A stretch of 13,998 nt of DNA, taken from Flavobacteriales bacterium. GTDB taxonomy: Bacteria > Bacteroidota > Bacteroidia > Flavobacteriales > BACL11. The stretch lies in the NCBI GenBank assembly GCA_002710495.1, contig PAKE01000022.1, positions 33,963 through 47,960 on the forward strand, written 5' to 3'. Shown piece after piece: positions 6,690 through 13,087 of the stretch. Below the pieces are notes generated by a model. That model had not been told where the DNA came from. It made no database searches and saw only the letters and a program-made list of their open reading frames with translations. Numbering within the stretch: the first letter of the stretch is position 1; every line of letters begins with the position of its first letter. The position numbers were made by a program, and so were the translations under genes.

Positions 6690-9092
6690 TCATATATTTA
6701 TTTGAAATGTTAAATAATAATTTCTAATAGGTGACGGAATAATTCCTGGTCCTGGATAACCAGCAGCTCTTCTAGTAAAATAATTAGTATTTAGTAAATT
6801 ATTTATTCCAAACTCAAGTGAAAATTTAGACTGATGATATTTTGAACTAAAATCTATAATACTGTATGATGGAATTATCCCAATTACTCCACTTAAATTA
6901 CTTTCAAACGCATTAGTCGCATCAGTATACTGACTAGATATATGTGTGAATTGAAAATTACTAGTAAAATTATTATATTGAAAAATGAAACCTGTTTTAA
7001 GATTTATATTGGGAACAAACTCAACTTCATTTCCAATAATGCCATTTTCTTCAGAATGAATATATTCTGAATGAATAAAAGAAGTGTTAATAAAATAATT
7101 TAACCGATATAGATTGCCAAAAAGAGAGCTACTTAAATGAAAATCTAATAGAGATTCTAATCCTAATATTTTTGCTTCTCCAATGTTAGATCTAACACTT
7201 TTTACAATACCATTTTCTAGTTCTCGTTGAACAAAACCTATTCTATTGTTATAAAGCATCTGAAAAGATGATAAATCATATGAAATATCATTATTAAATT
7301 TTCCCCTAATTCCAATATCAAAACTGTTTCCTGTTTCGTCTGTAATATTAGGATCTACCATATAAGATGGACTAATAATACTTATATCACTAAATGTAAC
7401 AGAACGATAATTCTGAGAAATATTTGCAAAAATTTCATGTTCAGCAGTTTTATATGACAACCCTATTCCTGTGAGAAAAAATGATCTATCTTTAACTTGA
7501 TCTTGAAATATAATTGTATCATATATAGGGTTTGCAGCTGCATCTAGATTAATATTGCGAAAAGACCCTCTACTTTGAGTAGATATATATTCATATCTTA
7601 TTCCAGGTGTAACAGAAAAATTTTCCTTTAAATAAAAAACATTTTCTCCAAATAATGCAATATTCTGATTTGGATACGTATAATTTGATTGATAAATATA
7701 GTAAGGATAATCTTCATATTGAAAATTAAAATTAGGATCTGCAGCTGATGAACCTGGTCCCTGAGAACTATTATTAAGTGATTGATAATATTTCCCCCCT
7801 ATTAAAGAGATAGACTCTATTTGATATATATGATTCTTCGAAATAAATTTAGTTTCTATTCCAAAATTATTGAAATCCCCAATAATTAAATCTCTTTCGC
7901 TAAGAGCGTCAATCTGATCTACGCGATTTGTTCTAAATCCTAAAGCTTCCCTTTGCGCCTTTAATCCAAATATACTAATAGTATAATGATTATTAATATT
8001 AATTTTATGATTTAACTTTGTATTTAAGAGCAGCCAGTCTACATGAAACCAATTTCTAGTTCTATTACTCTGTATTGGGTCTTCGTTAAACATTCTATCT
8101 GTTAAACCTCCAGCTTGTTGTGCTAAATACGTAAAATACGTAACCTCTGTAGATATATTTATTTTTTCATTTATATCAAAAACTAAGTTAGTATATATAT
8201 TCTTGGAATTAAAAGATGAATTATCTCTAAACCCATCTCCATTCTTCGAGTTAAAAAAAGTATAATATCTAAATTTATTTAATGTACCACTAAGTGATGT
8301 ATAATTTGTAAATAAATTATTACTTCCAATAGTATTGATAATATTAATTTTTGTAGAACTTGAAGGCCTTTTAATTTTGAAATTTATTAATCCTCCAAAT
8401 TGAGTCCCATATTGTAATGAAGCTGCTCCTCTAATTATTTCTATACGTTCTAAAGATTCAGAAGGAGGAGTATAATAACTCTCTGGATATCCTAATACAT
8501 CTGCACTTATATCATAACCATTCTGACGTGTATTAAAATTTGATGATCTACTTGGATCTAAACCTCTACCTCCAATATTTAATTGTATTCCAGCATCATC
8601 CGTTTCATATATATTAAGGCCTGATATTTGATTATATATTAATCTAGGATTATTTATAGCTAAACCAGCACTTATATCGTCAATGAGAATAACCTCAGAT
8701 TTTTTACCTGCGTAAATAGATGTTTCTTCTATATCGTTTAAACTAATCTTTTTAAAGTCTTGGTATTTACTCTCTATTATTTTAATCTCATCAATTTCTA
8801 CTGATAAAGGTCTTAAAGTTAATTTAAGGGTATCTCTTATATCAACAATTTTTCTAAAATTATAATAATTCTCATGTATAATTAATAACTCAAGAATCTT
8901 TTTCTTTGATGAAAAATTAAAATATCCTAATTTATTTGTTTTACATAATATCTCAGCATCAATATTTAATACATTGACATTAGTAATAGGATCATTCGTT
9001 TCACTATCAATAAGATACCCTTGTACTTCAAAAGATTGAGAAATTAGAATATTAGATGTTAAAACAAAATATAAAAAGATATTAAATCTCAT
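6690..9092 (-). CDS. TonB-dependent outer-membrane receptor, FecA-like (ferric chelate uptake)
   Basis: This is an 800-residue TonB-dependent receptor. A signal peptide runs to about residue 19, and a carboxypeptidase-regulatory-like beta-sandwich covers about 22-95 (FEVQGYLIDSETNDPITNVNV). The plug is at about 130-240: NIGGRGLDPSRSSNFNTRQN, then YPESYYTPPSESLERIEIIR and GAASLQYGTQFGGLINF. A barrel ends in the short aromatic tail YYLTFQINI. The plug wording matches the FecA-like (ferric dicitrate-type) group in Bacteroidota, so a ferric chelate is the likely cargo, but the exact ligand cannot be read. Its ATG follows the stop of the imelysin-like gene with no gap (GATTAGATG), and GGAG lies 5 bases before the ATG, a rare Shine-Dalgarno-like element here. 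It is probably co-transcribed with imelysin and DUF4856. Confidence 0.9.
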   Translation of the reverse strand: MRFNIFLYFVLTSNILISQSFEVQGYLIDSETNDPITNVNVLNIDAEILCKTNKLGYFNFSSKKKILELLIIHENYYNFRKIVDIRDTLKLTLRPLSVEIDEIKIIESKYQDFKKISLNDIEETSIYAGKKSEVILIDDISAGLAINNPRLIYNQISGLNIYETDDAGIQLNIGGRGLDPSRSSNFNTRQNGYDISADVLGYPESYYTPPSESLERIEIIRGAASLQYGTQFGGLINFKIKRPSSSTKINIINTIGSNNLFTNYTSLSGTLNKFRYYTFFNSKNGDGFRDNSSFNSKNIYTNLVFDINEKINISTEVTYFTYLAQQAGGLTDRMFNEDPIQSNRTRNWFHVDWLLLNTKLNHKININNHYTISIFGLKAQREALGFRTNRVDQIDALSERDLIIGDFNNFGIETKFISKNHIYQIESISLIGGKYYQSLNNSSQGPGSSAADPNFNFQYEDYPYYIYQSNYTYPNQNIALFGENVFYLKENFSVTPGIRYEYISTQSRGSFRNINLDAAANPIYDTIIFQDQVKDRSFFLTGIGLSYKTAEHEIFANISQNYRSVTFSDISIISPSYMVDPNITDETGNSFDIGIRGKFNNDISYDLSSFQMLYNNRIGFVQRELENGIVKSVRSNIGEAKILGLESLLDFHLSSSLFGNLYRLNYFINTSFIHSEYIHSEENGIIGNEVEFVPNINLKTGFIFQYNNFTSNFQFTHISSQYTDATNAFESNLSGVIGIIPSYSIIDFSSKYHQSKFSLEFGINNLLNTNYFTRRAAGYPGPGIIPSPIRNYYLTFQINI

Positions 9093-10193
9093 CTAATCTC
9101 CATCAGCATCAACATAATCAATATTTATATTAAGTGAAGCAAGCATATCAATTTTTAATAAAGGTACCGCTTCTTGTATCGCATCAAATGTCTGTAACAT
9201 TTTAATATTATTATTATTAATTTGATTTTGAAAATTTGGTTCTAATTGAGATATCATTTGCTCAGAATTTTCAAATTTTTCATTTATACGATCAATTAAA
9301 ATTTGATTTGTTGGATCTAACTTAAATAGATACCAGTCTAAAGATTTTCCTACAATAGATCCATCAAATGATTCTCCTGTAAAAAATTTCCTTGCTGAAT
9401 TTAATCCGTGATGAGCTAGAAATTTTGAATAATATTGACAATACCTCGCTTCAACATTTTGTATAAGAGGCGTATTAGAATAAACTCCAGCTGGGATTCC
9501 GATTTTATTTGCTCTAAATCCTTTTTCATAGTAATAAATAAAATCATTTATTAACAGATTTAAACTTGAAGTAGCAGAATTTCCATTTCTTGAAACAAAT
9601 GAAGATTTTTCTGTATTCCAATAGTTTACAACCTCATTGGTATTATTAATTAATTCATTTATTAAATCCTGTAAATACATCAAATGATCCGAATTTGATA
9701 CATTATAGTAATTTATAATATTATTTGTATCGATATCAATGCCATATATCATATAATCTATGGCTGGGAATCCCTGGGATGAATAGCTAGAAAAGTTGTC
9801 CAATGTAAGATCATAGCTCTGTGATTGTATATTATTATTTAAAATAGTTGTGTTGACAGGATATGTATTTGACCTTTTATTGTAACTAATTTCTTCAGCT
9901 TTACCAATATTATATAGTTCTACATATTGCCATGCTGCATATGCATTTTTCCATTCCTTTCTAAGATTTGACATATTCTGCTGGCTAAAATCAGAGATAA
10001 AAAGATCTAATGCTAATTTTAAATCATTTAATGATATAAGTAAATTCTCATGTGATGGAACAATAATATTATTTGTAATATCAATAAGCATAGACTCTCT
10101 GTCATTTTTGTCCTCAATACTTTCTTCTGAATTATTTGGTGAGGAACAACTAAATATTGTAGTAATACTAATTAAAAAAACTATTTTTTTCAT
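9093..10193 (-). CDS. Imelysin-like (M75-like) lipoprotein
   Basis: This is a 366-residue lipoprotein with signal peptide and lipobox IFSC (C16). The body is helical and imelysin-like. The first half carries WKNAYAAWQYVELYNIG and QGFPAIDYMIYGID; the second half carries NKIGIPAG, KFLAHHGLNSARKFFTGESF and VGKSLDWYL. It ends in the acidic tail YVDADGD. Imelysin-like proteins are linked to iron uptake in many bacteria. The canonical GxHxxE motif is replaced by G141-F-P143-A-I-D146, so metal binding of the classical kind and peptidase activity are doubtful, as in many Bacteroidota relatives. It lies 61 bp after DUF4856, behind a 32-bp perfect palindrome, and directly abuts the FecA-like receptor gene. 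A helper role in iron acquisition is inferred. Confidence 0.9.
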   Translation of the reverse strand: MKKIVFLISITTIFSCSSPNNSEESIEDKNDRESMLIDITNNIIVPSHENLLISLNDLKLALDLFISDFSQQNMSNLRKEWKNAYAAWQYVELYNIGKAEEISYNKRSNTYPVNTTILNNNIQSQSYDLTLDNFSSYSSQGFPAIDYMIYGIDIDTNNIINYYNVSNSDHLMYLQDLINELINNTNEVVNYWNTEKSSFVSRNGNSATSSLNLLINDFIYYYEKGFRANKIGIPAGVYSNTPLIQNVEARYCQYYSKFLAHHGLNSARKFFTGESFDGSIVGKSLDWYLFKLDPTNQILIDRINEKFENSEQMISQLEPNFQNQINNNNIKMLQTFDAIQEAVPLLKIDMLASLNINIDYVDADGD

Positions 10194-10206
10194 TTTTTAT
10201 ATTATA

Positions 10207-10238
10207 AAAGAAAAGGGAGTTATAACTCCCTTTTCTTT
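10207..10238 (-). terminator. Perfect 32-bp palindrome: intercistronic terminator/attenuator
   Basis: This perfect inverted repeat has two 16-base arms (AAAGAAAAGGGAGTTA and its complement). It lies in the 61-bp gap between the DUF4856 stop and the imelysin ATG. In the minus-strand transcript it folds to a GGGAG/CUCCC-centred hairpin followed by a U-rich run. It could act as a partial terminator lowering imelysin/FecA expression, or as a 3' stabiliser for the DUF4856 message. No obvious promoter lies between it and imelysin. Confidence 0.75.
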
Positions 10239-10254
10239 CGATTAATTTAAATTA

Positions 10255-11367
10255 TTATAGTCCTGCAGCTAATGTAATTTCATCAGCCATGTTTATTAAA
10301 ATATTCACATCTTTATTCCAAAATCCTTCACCAGATTCTAATTCAGATAACATAGAATTTACCTGATCATGTGTAAAATATGGGGTTCCATTTGCATCAT
10401 AAGTAAATTGTAAAGACATAACAAAACCATATCCTTCAGATAAAGAATGGAAATAATCTGCTGAGTTCATGTCTAATGAAGCGGCATCTCTTAAGTAATA
10501 ATCAGCTCTAATAGCTATTATTTTAGATAATGTTTCTTTAATAATTTGAGCTTGTCTATCTCTTTCATCTGCACATCCATCAACAATAGCTTGTCTACCC
10601 ATTTTAAATGCATTAAAAACAGTTGTAGCATGGTCTGAATATTTATTTAAATACTTTCCTAAAAGTCCATCTCCTGACAAATCACCATTAGAATTATCTG
10701 GTCCATATTTCCCATACACATAACCATAACCTTCATCCCAATGATGCTCCATTGCTGTTGAATTAGCATCTTCATTTGGATCTCTATTAATATTATCTAC
10801 ACCATCTCCAATTTTTGCCTCACTTAAATAACCATTAACAACCTGGTCAAGACACAATGCTCCAATCAAACCTTTAGCAAATAATTGATCAATTTCAAAT
10901 CCATGAGCATTTAATTCTCTAGTGCCAACATATCCAGCAACACCCGGAGCTGCCATTGTGTTAGCAGCCATTGCTGGAGCTACATTGGAAGTATAATCTA
11001 CTAACCATGCGTCAAACTTAGCTTGAATTGCAGATTTAACTATAGCTGATTGATAACTAGCAGTCTTACTTCTTAATTGTTTCCCACTCGCGTCTAATGT
11101 TGCATCAGAGAAACCTGATCCGTCCGCATACATTTGATTTAATAAAGCAGCATCAGTACTTGTTGACTCTCCAAGTTTGCCTAAAATTTCAGCAGCCATA
11201 TTGAGTCTTGCCGTTTGACCTCCATAAGAAACTGTATTCGAACCTTCTTGAATAAACTCAAAAGAATCAGGAGCAGTTACCTGACATTCAACAACATCAT
11301 CTTTAGTACTGCAAGATGCAAATACTAAGACAATACTAAACAAACCTAATTTTAAATAATTTTTCAT
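10255..11367 (-). CDS. DUF4856 domain lipoprotein
   Basis: This is a 370-residue lipoprotein with signal peptide and lipobox FASC (C19). It matches the DUF4856 family from memory of its wording: SVSYGGQTARLNMAAEIL-type text (here NTVSYGGQTARLNMAAEIL), SDATLDASGKQLRSKTA, MEHHWDEGYGYVYG, and a helical C-terminal half. The molecular function is unknown. Family members often sit beside imelysin and TonB receptor genes, which fits an iron-related envelope role (inference). MEHHWDE (two His, Asp, Glu) is a possible metal-binding patch. It is the first gene after the divergent control region. It is visibly richer in GC and Ala codons than its neighbours, which suggests high expression. The downstream palindrome may limit read-through into the next gene. 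Confidence 0.88.
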   Translation of the reverse strand: MKNYLKLGLFSIVLVFASCSTKDDVVECQVTAPDSFEFIQEGSNTVSYGGQTARLNMAAEILGKLGESTSTDAALLNQMYADGSGFSDATLDASGKQLRSKTASYQSAIVKSAIQAKFDAWLVDYTSNVAPAMAANTMAAPGVAGYVGTRELNAHGFEIDQLFAKGLIGALCLDQVVNGYLSEAKIGDGVDNINRDPNEDANSTAMEHHWDEGYGYVYGKYGPDNSNGDLSGDGLLGKYLNKYSDHATTVFNAFKMGRQAIVDGCADERDRQAQIIKETLSKIIAIRADYYLRDAASLDMNSADYFHSLSEGYGFVMSLQFTYDANGTPYFTHDQVNSMLSELESGEGFWNKDVNILINMADEITLAAGL

Positions 11368-11395
11368 TTTTTTAATTTTTTTAATTTAATGGGCG

Positions 11396-11403
11396 CAAAC
11401 ATA
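11396..11403 (-). promoter_or_regulatory. Candidate -7 box for DUF4856-imelysin-FecA
   Basis: The minus strand reads TATGTTTG then CGCCC, matching the Bacteroidota -7 consensus TAnnTTTG. It lies 28 bp before the DUF4856 ATG. A TTG at -33 is missing at normal spacing. One of the two operator-like 23-mers lies just upstream, in the spacer/-33 position. Confidence 0.55.
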
Positions 11404-11408
11404 ATTTA

Positions 11409-11431
11409 TTATTTTTAATTAATCTAAATAA
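11409..11431. promoter_or_regulatory. Operator-like 23-mer, copy B
   Basis: Read on the minus strand, TTATTT and AAATAA arms flank an 11-base core AGATTAATTAA. It differs from the copy at 11440-11462 at two positions only. It begins 5 bases from the minus-strand -7 box, where a bound repressor would block RNA polymerase. The AT-rich partial dyad would suit a Fur- or DtxR-type iron regulator (inference). Confidence 0.55.
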
Positions 11432-11439
11432 AAACAATA

Positions 11440-11462
11440 TTATTTATAATCAATCTAAATAA
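11440..11462. promoter_or_regulatory. Operator-like 23-mer, copy A
   Basis: Read on the minus strand, TTATTT and AAATAA arms flank the core AGATTGATTAT. It is offset by exactly 31 bp from copy B, about three helical turns, so both copies face the same side of the DNA. It ends 5 bases before the plus-strand -7 box at 11468 and so could control the rightward gene. Confidence 0.55.
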
Positions 11463-11467
11463 ATGTT

Positions 11468-11475
11468 TATTTTTG
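11468..11475 (+). promoter_or_regulatory. Candidate -7 box for the rightward T9SS gene
   Basis: TATTTTTG matches TAnnTTTG and lies 14 bp upstream of the ATG at 11490. If real, it rules out the ATG at 11463 as start, because that codon would precede the transcript. No -33 TTG is visible at normal spacing. Confidence 0.45.
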
Positions 11476-11489
11476 TCAAAAATTTTAAT

Positions 11490-12044
11490 ATGAAAAAAAT
11501 ATCTATTATTACCTTAACATTATGCATAACTTTTAATATATCTACTTCACAAAATTCTACTGATTGTAATGGTATTGTAAATGGTAGTTCTATGATGGAT
11601 GACTGCGGAGTATGTCAACAATCTTATATTTATGATTATGTTACACATGCAGTTACAATGTTAGATGACACCTTAAATGTAACATTGGGTCCTACAGAAA
11701 TGATAGTAATGGCAAACGATCCACAGAATCCTTATTGGAATAGCTATCCCATTATTAGTTATGATACTATTGTATCTAATAATAGTATTACATGGAATGG
11801 AATTTATTTAACATCTTCAGGAGACTACCATGATAGTACATTAATATCTATAAACGGTTGTGACAGTATTGCAAATCTTAATTTTACATATAACAATTCA
11901 ACATCAATTGATAATTTAGAGATTAATAATCCAGTTATTAAAGTAACTGATCTACTTGGAAGAGATTCAAAAACAATAAAAAATCAAGTATTAATTTATA
12001 TTTATAAGGATGGTACTAGAGTAAAAAGGATCTTCATTCAATAA
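11490..12044 (+). CDS. T9SS-sorted protein, paralogue of the CXXCH lipoprotein module
   Basis: The function is not known. From ATG 11490 there are 184 residues, starting with a clean signal peptide (MKKISIITLTLCITFNISTSQ). The ATG at 11463 would prepend MFIFVKNFN and overlap the promoter, so it is rejected. Next comes DCNGIVNG, then DDCGVCQQSYIYDYVTH, then LGPTEMIVMANDPQNPYWN. This is one copy of the module duplicated in the lipoprotein at 1818-2318, but with Gln instead of the CXXCH His. The middle part (SNNSITWNGIYLTSSGDYHD, then INGCDSIANLNFTYN) is a short repeat unit common in T9SS cargo. The C-terminus (VTDLLGR, then YIYKDGTRVKRIFIQ) is a short T9SS sorting tail, so the product is likely surface-exposed or released. 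It is divergent from DUF4856 and shares the tandem-operator region, implying co-regulation with the iron locus. Confidence 0.82.
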   Translation: MKKISIITLTLCITFNISTSQNSTDCNGIVNGSSMMDDCGVCQQSYIYDYVTHAVTMLDDTLNVTLGPTEMIVMANDPQNPYWNSYPIISYDTIVSNNSITWNGIYLTSSGDYHDSTLISINGCDSIANLNFTYNNSTSIDNLEINNPVIKVTDLLGRDSKTIKNQVLIYIYKDGTRVKRIFIQ

Positions 12045-12054
12045 CAAATCTAGA

Positions 12055-12996
12055 TTGAATTATTTTAATGATATAATTAAACTATTAAATGAAGCCAGTG
12101 ATTTATCCATTTCTTATTTTATAAATCCTGAAAAGAGGATATATTTTTTATATTTATTATCTTCAATAATATTAGCGTATTACATTTATAGGGGAAAAAA
12201 AGATACCGTTCCATTTTGGAAATATATCTTTAAGAAGAAGGTATGGATAAGCAAATCAGCCTTTGTTGACTACCTGTTGTTTCTATTCAACTCATTTATT
12301 AAAATTATATTTATAGGTCCCTACATCTTTTTAGGATTATATTTAGCATTCTACATAAATGAATATTTATTACAAAATTTTGGTTTTATTGAAGAGCCAT
12401 TAAGCAAGTTACAGACAATGGTATTATATACATTATCATTAACAATTTTTAATGATCTGTTTAGTTATCTAATTCATTATTTAATGCATCGATTACCATT
12501 TCTATGGGAATTTCACAAAATACATCATTCTGCAACTTCTTTAAATCCACTTACTCAATATAGAATACATCCAATAGAACTAATCATAAATAACTTTAGA
12601 AGCATTCTAGTATTTGGATTAATTACAGGAATATTTGACTATATGTCATCTAACCAAATTAATAAACTAATATTTTTAGGAGTAAATATATTTAGTTTTT
12701 TATTTTGTGTATTTGGTGCAAATTTAAGACATTCTCATGTAAAATTATCATACCCAAAAATACTTGAGTATTTATTCATCAGCCCATACCAACATCAGAT
12801 CCATCATAGTATAAGAAAGGAACATCATAATAAAAATTTAGGGTCAAAATTAGCAGTTTGGGATTGGTTATTTGGCACATTAATTTTATCTGGATCCAAA
12901 AAGAGTTTAAGATTTGGTGTTACTGATACTAAGCAAAAATACACATCATTCATATATAATCTAATTGCACCTTTTAAGCATATTTTTAGAAAATAG
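12055..12996 (+). CDS. Sterol desaturase / fatty acid hydroxylase family membrane protein
   Basis: This is an integral-membrane di-iron oxygenase of the fatty acid hydroxylase superfamily (313 residues), which hydroxylates or desaturates a lipid using O2. There are several hydrophobic segments (about 28-46, 75-103, 122-142, 183-222). The histidine clusters are in the expected order: HYLMH (H141, H145), HKIHH (H154, H157, H158), H172, HSH (226-228) and HQIHH (H247, H250, H251), then EHH (257-258). They would ligate two irons. The substrate cannot be read from sequence. No in-frame ATG lies near the N-terminus; the TTG at 12055 gives a sensible start 10 bp after the previous stop. Co-transcription with the T9SS gene is likely. 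Its link to heme/iron uptake may be only regulatory, since the enzyme needs iron. Confidence 0.88.
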   Translation: MNYFNDIIKLLNEASDLSISYFINPEKRIYFLYLLSSIILAYYIYRGKKDTVPFWKYIFKKKVWISKSAFVDYLLFLFNSFIKIIFIGPYIFLGLYLAFYINEYLLQNFGFIEEPLSKLQTMVLYTLSLTIFNDLFSYLIHYLMHRLPFLWEFHKIHHSATSLNPLTQYRIHPIELIINNFRSILVFGLITGIFDYMSSNQINKLIFLGVNIFSFLFCVFGANLRHSHVKLSYPKILEYLFISPYQHQIHHSIRKEHHNKNLGSKLAVWDWLFGTLILSGSKKSLRFGVTDTKQKYTSFIYNLIAPFKHIFRK

Positions 12997-13087
12997 AAAA
13001 TCTCTCAATTATATAATTATTTATTCCATTAATTGTATACAATTAAAAGCTTATCTATATTCGCGATAGATACAATTAAGATTTTCT
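12997..13087 (+). promoter_or_regulatory. hemW upstream region with nested inverted repeats
   Basis: This 91-bp gap holds a perfect 18-bp palindrome TTAATTGTATACAATTAA (13029-13046). Its left arm TTAATTGTAT (13029-13038) can instead pair with ATACAATTAA at 13070-13079. Between them TATCTAT (13052-13058) and ATAGATA (13066-13072) form a hairpin with loop ATTCGCG. These pairings overlap, so alternative folds are possible. A 12-bp palindrome (13007-13018) near the end of the desaturase gene is too AT-only to call a terminator. Confidence 0.5.
13033..13063 (+). promoter_or_regulatory. Candidate hemW promoter
   Basis: A TTG at 13033-13035 is followed after 20 bp by TATATTCG at 13056-13063, a 7/8 match to TAnnTTTG. 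This spacing fits the Bacteroidota -33/-7 promoter. The start site would be near 13070, about 18 nt before the ATG. The -33 element lies inside the 18-bp palindrome, so a regulator bound there would repress. Confidence 0.45.
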
